The notes below the pieces were generated by a model, which saw only the letters and a program-made list of their open reading frames with translations, did not search any database and was not told where the DNA came from. The position numbers were made by a program, and so were the translations under genes. Shown one piece after another: positions 33,551-42,328 of a DNA stretch of 64,000 nt (its first letter is position 1; the number at the start of each line of letters is the position of its first letter). The stretch is from Lactococcus taiwanensis (GTDB lineage Bacteria; Bacillota; Bacilli; Lactobacillales; Streptococcaceae): contig NZ_BNDT01000002.1 in the NCBI RefSeq assembly GCF_014905395.1, positions 62,001-126,000 of the forward strand, given 5' to 3'.

Positions 33551-33579
33551 ATTATATCAAATTCTTCTTTAGCTTACAA
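33551..33579 (-). promoter_or_regulatory. feo operon promoter
   Basis: On the reverse strand TTGTAA, a 17-nt spacer and TATAAT. Confidence 0.75.
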
Positions 33580-33632
33580 AAATTTGTGAAAAACTTAACG
33601 ACAATTTGTAAAAGTGCAACTAAAAAGAAAGG

Positions 33633-33662
33633 CATAAAAAAAAGACCCAATGGCGGGCCTTT
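33633..33662 (-). terminator. fakA terminator
   Basis: On the reverse strand an 8-bp stem with one G-U (33655-33662 with 33641-33648) and T8. It works better in this direction than the other, where a mismatch appears. Confidence 0.8.
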
Positions 33663-33669
33663 TTTCTTT

Positions 33670-35334
33670 TTACTCTACAGAGAAGAGATAAGGGTATACA
33701 GGTTGCTTTCCTTCGTGAATCTCTACCTCAATTTGAGGATGTTTTTTCTCGAGCTCTTTTGCAATTCGCTCAGCATTTGCTTTTTTGCCTTCAGCTCCAA
33801 CATAGATTGCTGCAATTTCACTGTCTTCATCAATCATTTTATCAAAGACTGCAAAGATTGCATCGTTCATCTTTTTAGTAGAAACGACAATCTTATTGTT
33901 TAACATGCCAAGCGTATCTTTTTTATGAATTTCGATTCCATCAACGTTCGTATCACGAATCGCTGTAGTGACTGAACCAGATTGGACATCAGCCAAAGCA
34001 TCCGTCATTGTAGCTTTGTTTTCTTCGATTGTACGTGTAGGATCAAAGCTTAACAGAGCGGTAAAACCTTGAGGGACGGTTGCAGATTCAATGACTTCCA
34101 CAGGAATTTCCGCAACTTCAGCAGCAGATTTCGCAGCCATAAAAATATTTTTATTATTAGGTAGAATAATGACTTTTTCTGCGTTAACGGCTTCAATGGC
34201 ATTCAAAATATCTTCCGTAGAAGGATTCATGGTTTGACCACCTGAAACAACGTGATTAACGCCCATTTCCCGGAAAATCTCTGCCAAACCATCTCCCGCT
34301 GCAATTGCAATAAGACCCCAGTCTTTTTTAGAAGTTGAAGTTGATACATTTGAAGTTTTAGCTTCTTTTTCAGCCACCCCTTCATTTTGCAGGCGCATGT
34401 TATCAACTTTCACTTTGACTAAACGTCCATATTTAAGGCCTTCTTGCATCACTAATCCAGGATCTTCAGTGTGAACATGGACTTTGACGATTTCTTCGTC
34501 ATCAACGACAAGAAGTGAATTCCCAATACCAGCAAGATAAGTTTGGAAGTTGTCGTGATCATAGTTTTCGCGCGCAGTAGGGCCTTTACCGAGTTCGACC
34601 ATAATTTCAGTACAATAACCAAACTTGATATCGGCTGTCGAAGCGTTAGCTACACTTTCATGTTCCACATTGACCATACGATCCATCGCGCCCAATTCAG
34701 CAACCGGCGTTTCAGGGACGAACTCTCCATTTAAGGCCATTAGGAAGCCTTCGTAGATGTAAACAAGCCCTTGTCCACCAGAGTCCACCACACCGACTTC
34801 CTTGAGGACAGGCAGCATCTCAGGAGTTTTAGCTAAAGCACGTTTAGCCCCTTCAAGGGCAGCGGTCATGATTTCCGTTGCATCATCTGTTTCATTTGTT
34901 TTTCGGTTAGCTAATTCAGCAGCACCGCGTGAAACAGTTAAGATCGTACCTTCAACTGGTTTCATGACAGCTTTATAAGCAACTTCTACCCCGTTTTGTA
35001 AGGCAGCAGCCAGATGGATTCCATCCAATTCAGCATAATCTTGGGCATACTGAGCAAATCCGCGAAAAAGTTGACTTAAGATAACGCCAGAGTTTCCCCG
35101 TGCTCCCATCAAAAGCCCTTTTGAGAGAATTTGTGCAACTTCACCCACCGTATTGGCTGGTTTGTTGGCTACGTCTTTCGCTCCATTAGTAATGGTCATC
35201 CCCATGTTTGTTCCCGTGTCACCATCTGGGACAGGGAAAACATTGAGTGAATTGACATATTCAGCTTGCTCGTTCAAACGACTTGCTGCCGCTTGAACCA
35301 TTTCTTGAAATTTACTTGCATTGATATTTGACAC
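33670..35334 (-). CDS. fakA: Fatty acid kinase catalytic subunit FakA (DAK family)
   Basis: A 554-residue protein (YloV family) that phosphorylates fatty acids held by FakB, feeding exogenous fatty acids into phospholipids. The N-terminal Dak2-like kinase domain has NVFPVPDGDTGTNM (Asp metal ligands) and GARGNSGVILSQLFRG; a middle domain (about 240-330) and a C-terminal EDD-like domain follow. The start codon is GTG and shares one base with the yloU stop (TAGTG). The operon yloU-fakA is the standard Firmicute order. Confidence 0.92.
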   Translation of the reverse strand: MSNINASKFQEMVQAAASRLNEQAEYVNSLNVFPVPDGDTGTNMGMTITNGAKDVANKPANTVGEVAQILSKGLLMGARGNSGVILSQLFRGFAQYAQDYAELDGIHLAAALQNGVEVAYKAVMKPVEGTILTVSRGAAELANRKTNETDDATEIMTAALEGAKRALAKTPEMLPVLKEVGVVDSGGQGLVYIYEGFLMALNGEFVPETPVAELGAMDRMVNVEHESVANASTADIKFGYCTEIMVELGKGPTARENYDHDNFQTYLAGIGNSLLVVDDEEIVKVHVHTEDPGLVMQEGLKYGRLVKVKVDNMRLQNEGVAEKEAKTSNVSTSTSKKDWGLIAIAAGDGLAEIFREMGVNHVVSGGQTMNPSTEDILNAIEAVNAEKVIILPNNKNIFMAAKSAAEVAEIPVEVIESATVPQGFTALLSFDPTRTIEENKATMTDALADVQSGSVTTAIRDTNVDGIEIHKKDTLGMLNNKIVVSTKKMNDAIFAVFDKMIDEDSEIAAIYVGAEGKKANAERIAKELEKKHPQIEVEIHEGKQPVYPYLFSVE

Positions 35335-35696
35335 TAGTCTTCAACCACCTTCACATTTTGTACGTAGACGTTCACGCTACTTGCTGTGATACCGAGTTGA
35401 TTCTCGAGGTTAAAGCGTACACGTTCTTGAATATTTTTAGCCACTTCGCTGATTTTTACACCGTAAGAGATAACGACATAAACATCAATTGAAGTTTCGT
35501 TGTCGGTGGTTGTAACCACAACCCCTTTAGAGTAATTTTCTTGGCGTAAAATACTGCGGACATTATCTTTGACAGCAGATTTGCTGGTCATGCCGACTAC
35601 GCCGAAGATTTCAGTCGTAGATGCCCCTACAACAGTCGCAATGACTTCGGTAGCAATATCGACGTTACCATGTTGGTTGTTAATAGTAACACTCAT
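35334..35696 (-). CDS. yloU: Asp23/Gls24 family protein YloU
   Basis: A 120-residue small protein of the Asp23 family, encoded in front of fakA in most Firmicutes; its role is poorly known, perhaps envelope homeostasis. EVIATVVGASTTEIFGVVGM and the conserved end RVRFNLENQLGI..SSVNVYVQNVKVV identify it. The ATG at 35696 is chosen to match family length. A TTG at 35765 would add 23 residues and has a better-placed GGAGG, so the longer form cannot be excluded. Confidence 0.88.
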   Translation of the reverse strand: MSVTINNQHGNVDIATEVIATVVGASTTEIFGVVGMTSKSAVKDNVRSILRQENYSKGVVVTTTDNETSIDVYVVISYGVKISEVAKNIQERVRFNLENQLGITASSVNVYVQNVKVVED

Positions 35697-35803
35697 TTTC
35701 GTAGTTGTACCGCCGTCATATTTTTGCTTTTGCAGTTGCTGCAAAAATAAAGACTTGGTTGACAAACGGCACTTTCCTCCATATTATTTAAATATCATTA
35801 CCC

Positions 35804-35812
35804 ATTTTATCA
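35804..35812 (-). promoter_or_regulatory. Extended -10 of yloU-fakA
   Basis: TGATAAAAT on the reverse strand. It supports transcription starting upstream of the GGAGG at about 35776-35780. Confidence 0.5.
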
Positions 35813-35867
35813 TACTTTTATGAAATAAAACAGAGCTTTTGAATCGCTGGCTTAGAAAATAGGAATT

Positions 35868-35881
35868 TGTCAGCGCTGACA
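35868..35881. repeat. Inverted-order palindrome TGTCAGCGCTGACA
   Basis: A perfect 14-bp palindrome in which GTCAG precedes CTGAC, the reverse half-site order of the main family, 26 nt from copy 19. Confidence 0.6.
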
Positions 35882-35906
35882 TGAATTTTTGTCCAATTAA
35901 GCGTTA

Positions 35907-35922
35907 CTGACAGCCCTGTCAG
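35907..35922. repeat. Palindromic repeat copy 19 (CTGAC-AGCCCT-GTCAG)
   Basis: Exact arms, extended to TTACTGAC...GTCAGTAA, between rpmB and yloU. Same 16-nt core as copy 16. Confidence 0.9.
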
Positions 35923-35949
35923 TAAACTTTTTGCGGCTTTCACATAAAA

Positions 35950-35969
35950 AAAACCCGTCAAATGACAGG
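35950..35969 (-). terminator. rpmB terminator
   Basis: A 7-bp stem (35963-35969 with 35954-35960, one G-U on RNA) followed on the reverse strand by T8. Confidence 0.8.
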
Positions 35970-35997
35970 AATTTTTGTGTTTTGCAAAAAACAAAAA

Positions 35998-36192
35998 TTA
36001 TACGCGTTCAACGCCTGCTGGCAATTTCTTCAAAGCTTTAGCTGAAGCCCAGACAGTTTTGAGTTCACCGTTTTCAAGAATCGTAACTTTTTGAAGATTA
36101 GGTTTAACGACACGTTTAGTTTGGTTCATCGCGTGTGAACGGTTATTACTTGAAACAGTCTTACGACCAGTAAAATAACATTCTTTAGACAT
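35998..36192 (-). CDS. rpmB: 50S ribosomal protein L28
   Basis: A 64-residue ribosomal protein. [28 protein letters not shown] is the L28 signature region, and the C-terminal [11 protein letters not shown] is typical. GGGAGGT precedes the ATG. Transcribed alone from a strong reverse-strand promoter. Unlike zinc-binding forms it keeps no CxxC pair (single C5). Confidence 0.97.
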   Translation of the reverse strand: MSKECYFTGRKTVSSNNRSHAMNQTKRVVKPNLQKVTILENGELKTVWASAKALKKLPAGVERV

Positions 36193-36244
36193 GATATTTA
36201 CCTCCCATTAGATTTTTATGTGCTTAAAAACAACATACTTGTTG

Positions 36245-36274
36245 ATTATAACATTTTTCAATTGAAAAAATCAA
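36245..36274 (-). promoter_or_regulatory. rpmB promoter
   Basis: On the reverse strand TTGATT, an 18-nt spacer and TATAAT with TG extension. A small hairpin CAACA-AGTA-TGTTG starts the leader. Confidence 0.7.
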
Positions 36275-36312
36275 GCTTTTAAAAATTTTTTGCTGTTTTT
36301 TTCCCTACTTTC

Positions 36313-36321
36313 TGCTAAAAT
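36313..36321 (+). promoter_or_regulatory. Extended -10 promoter, leaderless start of the DUF1129 gene
   Basis: TGCTAAAAT ends 6 nt before the ATG at 36328, with no ribosome site. Confidence 0.6.
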
Positions 36322-36327
36322 GATACT

Positions 36328-36987
36328 ATGGAAAATTTAATCGAAGAACTTACTGCTAAAAATAAAGAATATATTCATTCGGTAACGAAACAACTGATTT
36401 TAGTTGGGAAATCAGATGAAGAAGTTAAGGTCATTTTAAATGATATTCTGCCGCAAATTATTGAAGGTCAAAAATCAGGTATTATTGCCCGCAAATTATT
36501 GGGAGCGCCAACTGAATTTGTTCAACAATATCAACCAAAAGTTGCTGACAAACCTGTCAGTGAAAAAAATGAAAACCCAGGCTTGATGTGGTTGGATAGT
36601 AGCTTGCTTTTTCTGGGCTTCATCTCACTTCTTAACGGTGTGATGGCTTTATTCACTTCAAATTCACCTGTCTATGGTTTTGTAACGGTGATACTTTCAG
36701 CAGCTGTGGCGGGACTCGTAATGTATCTAATGTACCGTTTCTTTTACCGGCCAAAAGCCGACGGTGTTCGCCAAAAGTGGAATTGGAAAGGCTTCTTAGC
36801 TACGACCCTATCTGTCTTACTTTGGATTGCTGTAACGATTTTCTCAGGACTCCTTCCTGTTTCAATCAATGTGCAGCTTCCAGCACTTGCTCTGATTATC
36901 GTCGGAGCTGTGGCGCTTGGTCTGCGGTGGTTGCTCAAACGTCAGTTCAATATCCAATCTGCTTTGGTTGCTCAACCCCGACGTTAA
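36328..36987 (+). CDS. DUF1129 family membrane protein
   Basis: A 219-residue protein: a soluble helical N-terminus of about 80 residues (IEELTAKNKEYIHSVTKQL, then an LGAPTEFV element) followed by four membrane helices. This is the plan of DUF1129 proteins in lactic acid bacteria; function unknown. A palindromic repeat at the junction of the soluble and membrane parts encodes ADKPVS. The start is probably leaderless. It is divergent from rpmB and precedes the rhamnose operon behind a terminator. Confidence 0.75.
   Translation: MENLIEELTAKNKEYIHSVTKQLILVGKSDEEVKVILNDILPQIIEGQKSGIIARKLLGAPTEFVQQYQPKVADKPVSEKNENPGLMWLDSSLLFLGFISLLNGVMALFTSNSPVYGFVTVILSAAVAGLVMYLMYRFFYRPKADGVRQKWNWKGFLATTLSVLLWIAVTIFSGLLPVSINVQLPALALIIVGAVALGLRWLLKRQFNIQSALVAQPRR
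36545..36560. repeat. Palindromic repeat copy 20 (CTGAC-AAACCT-GTCAG)
   Basis: Exact arms in the DUF1129 gene, read as ADKPVS just before the first membrane helix. Confidence 0.85.
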
Positions 36988-37016
36988 AAACCTCTTATAT
37001 AGAGGTTTTTTCTTTT
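36986..37016 (+). terminator. Terminator of the DUF1129 gene
   Basis: A 10-bp stem AAAAACCTCT/AGAGGTTTTT (36986-36995 with 37001-37010), then T-rich. Confidence 0.85.
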
Positions 37017-37113
37017 TTACTCAATAAAAACAAAACAAGAGATGTTATTTTTAGAAAAAATTAGGCTGGAAAGCTTAATTTAAAGAGCTTTTCGGTGTTT
37101 TTAGGCCAAAGGG

Positions 37114-37131
37114 GTTAGGAAATGCCCTAAC
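37114..37131 (+). promoter_or_regulatory. Inverted repeat GTTAGG-N6-CCTAAC in the rmlA promoter
   Basis: Perfect 6-bp arms centred about 23 nt upstream of the -10 TATAAT, across the -35 position. A plausible operator, regulator unknown. Confidence 0.45.
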
Positions 37132-37136
37132 ATTTA

Positions 37137-37145
37137 TGATATAAT
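37137..37145 (+). promoter_or_regulatory. Extended -10 of the rml operon
   Basis: TGATATAAT, about 36 nt before rmlA. An in-frame ATG at 37151 sits 5 nt after it, but GGAGG favours the ATG at 37181. Confidence 0.65.
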
Positions 37146-37180
37146 GTAGGATGATTAATTATGATTATGGAGGTCCTTTC

Positions 37181-38050
37181 ATGAAAGGGATTATTTTAGC
37201 AGGTGGTTCAGGCACACGCCTTTATCCGCTGACACGTGCAGCGTCAAAACAGTTGATGCCAGTTTATGATAAACCAATGATTTACTATCCATTGTCCACT
37301 TTAATGTTGGCTGGAATCAAAGATATTTTGATTATTTCAACCCCAACAGATACGCCTCGCTTTAAAGAGCTCTTGCAAGATGGATCTGAATTTGGAATTA
37401 ACCTTCAATATGCCGTGCAACCTTCTCCAGATGGTTTGGCACAAGCTTTTGTCATCGGTGAAGAATTTATCGGCGATGATTCTGTAGCTTTAATTTTGGG
37501 AGATAATATCTACCACGGTCCTGGGATGTCTAAAATGCTTCAAAATGCTGCGGCTAAAGAAAAAGGAGCAACTGTCTTTGGTTATCACGTGCCAGACCCA
37601 GAACGTTTCGGTGTCGTTGAATTTGACAAAGACATGAATGCGATATCTATAGAGGAAAAACCAGAAGCGCCTCGTTCAAATTACGCGGTGACTGGTCTTT
37701 ACTTCTATGATAATGATGTCGTTGAAATTGCTAAAAATATCAAACCTTCTCCTCGTGGTGAATTGGAAATCACAGACGTGAACAAAGCTTACCTTGAACG
37801 TGGTGACTTGTCAGTTGAACTCATGGGACGTGGTTTTGCATGGCTTGATACAGGAACACATGAATCACTACTTGAAGCTGCGCAATACATTGAAACGGTT
37901 CAACGGATGCAAAATATGCAAGTGGCAAACTTGGAAGAAATTGCCTACCGCATGGGTTATATCACCGCTGACGATGTCCGTACCTTAGCGCAACCTTTGA
38001 AGAAAAATGAGTATGGACAATACCTACTTCGTTTGATTGGAGACAAATAA
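37181..38050 (+). CDS. rmlA: Glucose-1-phosphate thymidylyltransferase
   Basis: A 289-residue enzyme making dTDP-glucose, the first step to dTDP-rhamnose. The nucleotide-binding motif [11 protein letters not shown] (residues 8-18), [21 protein letters not shown] and EEKP are all present. The ATG at 37181 has GGAGG upstream. A longer leaderless start at 37151 (10 extra residues) is possible because of the nearby -10. Its stop overlaps rmlC by one base. Confidence 0.96.
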   Translation: MKGIILAGGSGTRLYPLTRAASKQLMPVYDKPMIYYPLSTLMLAGIKDILIISTPTDTPRFKELLQDGSEFGINLQYAVQPSPDGLAQAFVIGEEFIGDDSVALILGDNIYHGPGMSKMLQNAAAKEKGATVFGYHVPDPERFGVVEFDKDMNAISIEEKPEAPRSNYAVTGLYFYDNDVVEIAKNIKPSPRGELEITDVNKAYLERGDLSVELMGRGFAWLDTGTHESLLEAAQYIETVQRMQNMQVANLEEIAYRMGYITADDVRTLAQPLKKNEYGQYLLRLIGDK

Positions 38051-38643
38051 TGACTGAGAATTTTTTCGGTAAGACACTTGCAAGCCGTGAAATTAGTCAA
38101 ATTCCTGGGATGCTTGAATTTGACATTCCTGTCCATGGTGACAATCGTGGGTGGTTTAAAGAAAATTTCCAAAAAGAAAAAATGATGCCACTTGGTTTTC
38201 CAGAAAGCTTTTTTGCCGAAGGAAAATTACAAAACAATGTGAGCTTTTCACGAAAAAACGTTTTGCGCGGGCTTCATGCTGAGCCTTGGGATAAATACAT
38301 TTCGGTAGCAGATGGTGGTTCTGTACTCGGTTCATGGGTGGATCTTCGCGAAGGGGAAACTTTTGGAAATGTTTATCAAACTGTGATTGATGCCAGTAAA
38401 GGAATCTTTGTTCCTCGTGGCGTAGCCAATGGTTTCCAAGTTCTTTCAGATACTGTTTCTTACAGCTATCTGGTTAATGATTACTGGGCGCTTGAACTTA
38501 AACCTAAATACGCTTTTGTGAATTATGCTGACCCAAGTCTTGGAATCAAGTGGGAAGATGTTGAGCATGCTGAAGTTTCTGAAGCAGACAAGAATCATCC
38601 CCTTTTAAAAGATGTCAAACCCCTTAAAGCAGAAGAACTTTAA
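38050..38643 (+). CDS. rmlC: dTDP-4-dehydrorhamnose 3,5-epimerase
   Basis: A 197-residue cupin epimerase of the streptococcal RmlC type. HGDNRGWFKENF near the N-terminus and LRGLHAEPWDKYISVADG carry the catalytic histidine and substrate-binding residues; FVPRGVANGFQVLSD follows. Overlaps both neighbours by one base (TAATG), so rmlA-rmlC and the next small gene are translationally coupled. Confidence 0.95.
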   Translation: MTENFFGKTLASREISQIPGMLEFDIPVHGDNRGWFKENFQKEKMMPLGFPESFFAEGKLQNNVSFSRKNVLRGLHAEPWDKYISVADGGSVLGSWVDLREGETFGNVYQTVIDASKGIFVPRGVANGFQVLSDTVSYSYLVNDYWALELKPKYAFVNYADPSLGIKWEDVEHAEVSEADKNHPLLKDVKPLKAEEL

Positions 38644-38897
38644 TGTTTGCAACTCATTTAAGAACTAAAAAAAGTTTAGAATATTGGCAAGTTGAAAAAG
38701 ACAGCCAGCTGCCAACTTGGGCTGAGCGAGCCTTTGCCACTGGCGGATTTCGCTGGAATGGAGAACGTCTTGCCATTCAAAATGTGGGTGGTTTACTTAA
38801 AATGACTGTGCCTATCGGCGATTTTATGGTTTTCAACGGTAAATATTTGAAAGCCGTACCTAAGGCCAAATTTTTGCGAGAATATCGTATTGCTTAA
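38643..38897 (+). CDS. Hypothetical 84-aa protein in the rml operon
   Basis: A small soluble protein coupled to rmlC by a TAATG overlap. The N-terminal half is Trp-rich and charged (EYWQVEKDSQLPTWAERAF). The C-terminal half GGLLKMTVPIGDFMVFNGKYLKAVPKAKF-LREY has the rhythm of small phage or accessory proteins with a pGDyiv...F...Y pattern. I recognise no function. Its coupling to rmlC hints at a role with dTDP-sugar enzymes, but that is inference. Confidence 0.6.
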   Translation: MFATHLRTKKSLEYWQVEKDSQLPTWAERAFATGGFRWNGERLAIQNVGGLLKMTVPIGDFMVFNGKYLKAVPKAKFLREYRIA

Positions 38898-38971
38898 CTC
38901 CCCTTATCCTTTTACCTTATCCATGTAACCAGTAAATGGTTTGATTTGACTCGATATTTCAAGTCTAGAAG

Positions 38972-39964
38972 ATGAGTATGCGTATGTCAATTTTAGTTTT
39001 AGGCGGTGCAGGCTATATCGGCGCTAATGCTGTAGATGCTCTGATTGAAAAGAATTATAAAGTAGTTGTTTTGGATAACTTGAGCACTGGTTTTCAACAA
39101 GCCGTTCATGCACAGGCACGTTTTTACAAAGGTGATATTCGAGACAAAGCACTGCTTCAACAGATATTTCGAGCGGAACAAGTAGAAGCAGTATTGCATT
39201 TTGCAGCACTCTCTCTCGGCCGCGAGTCCGTTGAGCAACCTATGAAGTATTTTAGTAATAATGTTTATGGTACACAAGTGTTACTTGAGGTAATGGCAGA
39301 GTTTGAAGTGCGCCATATTGTGTTTTCTTCATCGGCTACGGTTTACGGTAATAGTGCGATAGGCCGAGTAGATGAGTTAAATGCTACGGCACCCCTTAAT
39401 CCTTATGGGCAGTCTAAGGTGATGATGGAGACTATGATGCATTGGGCCGATCAGGCAGGGCAACTATCCTTTGTGGCTTTACGCTACTTCAATGTGGCAG
39501 GGGCTAAAAAAGACGGAACACTGGGTGAAGTGCGTCCTAGGTTAATACCAATCGCTTTGCGTGTAGCCCAAGGTCGGCAGGATAAAATGACGATTCTTGG
39601 TGATGACTATCATACTGCCGACGGTACTTGTATTCGTGATTATATCCATGTGAGTGATTTAGTAGCAGCACATCTTTTAGCTTTAGAATATCTCATTCAA
39701 GGAGGACAAAGTGAGATTTTTAATCTTGGTTCTGCCCAAGGCTATTCTAACCTTGAAGTGATCAAAGCTGTTCGGAAGATTACGGGTGCTGAGGTTCTCG
39801 TCACAATCAAGCCCCGTGTACCAGGGGATGCGGATTCTTTAGTAGCTTCGAGTCAGAAAATAAGTTCTATTTTAGGCTGGCAGGCAAAGCAGAGTAATAT
39901 AGAGGAAATTATTGCTGATGCATGGAAATTTCAGCAATTTTACCCGGAAGGCTATCAGTATTAA
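38972..39964 (+). CDS. UDP-glucose 4-epimerase-like SDR (GalE family)
   Basis: A 330-residue extended short-chain dehydrogenase. GGAGYIG binds NAD near the N-terminus, and the Ser-Tyr-Lys triad appears as SSSATVYG and YGQSK (near 150). HFAALSLGRESVEQP and RYFNVAGA are GalE-like, so UDP-Glc/UDP-Gal (or GlcNAc/GalNAc) exchange is likely. Three in-frame ATGs (38972, 38978, 38984) are possible starts; AGAAGATGAG could serve the third. It lies within the rml operon, presumably supplying a galacto-sugar to the polysaccharide. Confidence 0.85.
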   Translation: MSMRMSILVLGGAGYIGANAVDALIEKNYKVVVLDNLSTGFQQAVHAQARFYKGDIRDKALLQQIFRAEQVEAVLHFAALSLGRESVEQPMKYFSNNVYGTQVLLEVMAEFEVRHIVFSSSATVYGNSAIGRVDELNATAPLNPYGQSKVMMETMMHWADQAGQLSFVALRYFNVAGAKKDGTLGEVRPRLIPIALRVAQGRQDKMTILGDDYHTADGTCIRDYIHVSDLVAAHLLALEYLIQGGQSEIFNLGSAQGYSNLEVIKAVRKITGAEVLVTIKPRVPGDADSLVASSQKISSILGWQAKQSNIEEIIADAWKFQQFYPEGYQY

Positions 39965-39969
39965 GCTGA

Positions 39970-41091
<1,122 letters not shown>

Positions 41092-41240
41092 GCAACGTAT
41101 TGATTAAGATGAGATAGTTAAAAGAATAGTGAAAGTTTTTCTCGTTTCCTCACTTAAGGTTGAGGTAGACTAAATTTGGAGTAATTCAAGCGAAGTATCA
41201 GAACCTTGCAAGGCTACGATGGAAAACAAAAGGAGAACAG

Positions 41241-42140
41241 ATGATTTTAATTACAGGTGGGAATGGTCAGCTTGGTACTGAGCTACGTCATCTTCTTGAT
41301 GAACGTGGAATTACATACACCGCAGCTGATGTCAATGAATTGGATATTACTGATAAGGCCAGTGTAGATGCCTTTTTCGATAAAAATAGACCTACGATTG
41401 TTTATAATTGTGCAGCCTATACCGCTGTGGATAAGGAAGAGGGTGAAGGCAAGGTATTGGGTGAAAAAATCAATGTTGATGGAACACGCAATATCGCCCA
41501 AGCTTGTGCGCGTGTAGGTGCCACAATGGTCCAAATTTCAACAGACTACGTTTTTGGTGGCTACTTACCTGTCGGTGAAGAACGGATGCCTGATGATGAA
41601 AAACATCCAGAAAGCGAATATGGACGTACCAAAGACCTTGGCGAACAAGAAATTGTGGCTTCAGGTGCCAAATTTTATGTGATTCGTACGGCTTGGCTTT
41701 TTGGTTCATATGGTCCAAACTTTGTGTTTACGATGCAAAAGTTGGCTGAAACGCATTCTGAGCTCACAGTGGTCAATGACCAACACGGTGTCCCAACATG
41801 GAGCCGGACGCTTGCGGAATTTATGACGCACTTAGTAGATGTGGATGCTGAACCTGGCTTTTACCATCTTTCAAACGACAAAGCTAAGGATGAGGATGTG
41901 ACATGGTTTGACTTTGCTACTGAAATCTTGAAAGACTCTGACACTGTAGTAAAACCGGTCGACTCTTCAGCTTTTAAACAAGCTGCCAAACGTCCATTTA
42001 ACTCAACAATGAATCTGGACAAGTCGAAAGCGACTGGGTTTGTCATCCCAACTTGGCAAGAAGCCTTAGCTAAAATGCTTGAAAAAGGCGATTTGAGAGA
42101 AAATAAAGAAGTTGCCAAAGGACAAATTAATAAAAAATAA
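41241..42140 (+). CDS. rmlD: dTDP-4-dehydrorhamnose reductase
   Basis: A 299-residue SDR reductase completing dTDP-L-rhamnose. GGNGQLGTEL binds NADPH; NCAAYTAVDKEE, STDYVF and YGRTK give the conserved active-site regions. AAAGGAGA precedes the ATG. It ends the rml block; about 190 nt with several palindromic elements separate it from rgpA. Confidence 0.95.
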   Translation: MILITGGNGQLGTELRHLLDERGITYTAADVNELDITDKASVDAFFDKNRPTIVYNCAAYTAVDKEEGEGKVLGEKINVDGTRNIAQACARVGATMVQISTDYVFGGYLPVGEERMPDDEKHPESEYGRTKDLGEQEIVASGAKFYVIRTAWLFGSYGPNFVFTMQKLAETHSELTVVNDQHGVPTWSRTLAEFMTHLVDVDAEPGFYHLSNDKAKDEDVTWFDFATEILKDSDTVVKPVDSSAFKQAAKRPFNSTMNLDKSKATGFVIPTWQEALAKMLEKGDLRENKEVAKGQINKK

Positions 42141-42328
42141 TATTACTACCACTGTCAGTTACTGACAGTATGGTCAGCAAAATACAACCGAAAATTCTGT
42201 CAGTAACTTGCAATCACTTGTCAGTACTGGCAGAATTCTCGTTTTGAGAGGCTTGAAGGCACTCAGAAAAAAATGAGATCAGCTGAGATTTTTAATGATA
42301 AGATGACCAGTTGACCATAAGGAGCTAC
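42141..42328 (+). other. Repeat-dense gap between rmlD and rgpA
   Basis: No gene. It holds CTGTCAGTTACTGACAG (42152-42168, perfect inverted repeat), repeat copy 21 overlapping it, and a long imperfect hairpin (42190-42205 with 42225-42240, 14 of 16 paired) that itself contains CTGTCAGTA and TACTGGCAG. It looks like two or three palindrome units nested together. Confidence 0.6.
42162..42177. repeat. Palindromic repeat copy 21 (CTGAC-AGTATG-GTCAG)
   Basis: Exact arms, sharing bases with the inverted repeat at 42152-42168. Confidence 0.85.

Noticed and set aside
33472-33903. 143-codon forward open frame over the feoA start and fakA end
   Set aside because: It spans the feo promoter, a terminator and the fakA 3' end on the other strand, has no ribosome site and no recognisable domain. 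It is a shadow.
37151-37180. N-terminal extension of RmlA by ten residues
   Set aside because: A leaderless start is conceivable, but the ATG at 37181 has a GGAGG site and matches family starts at MKGIILAGG.
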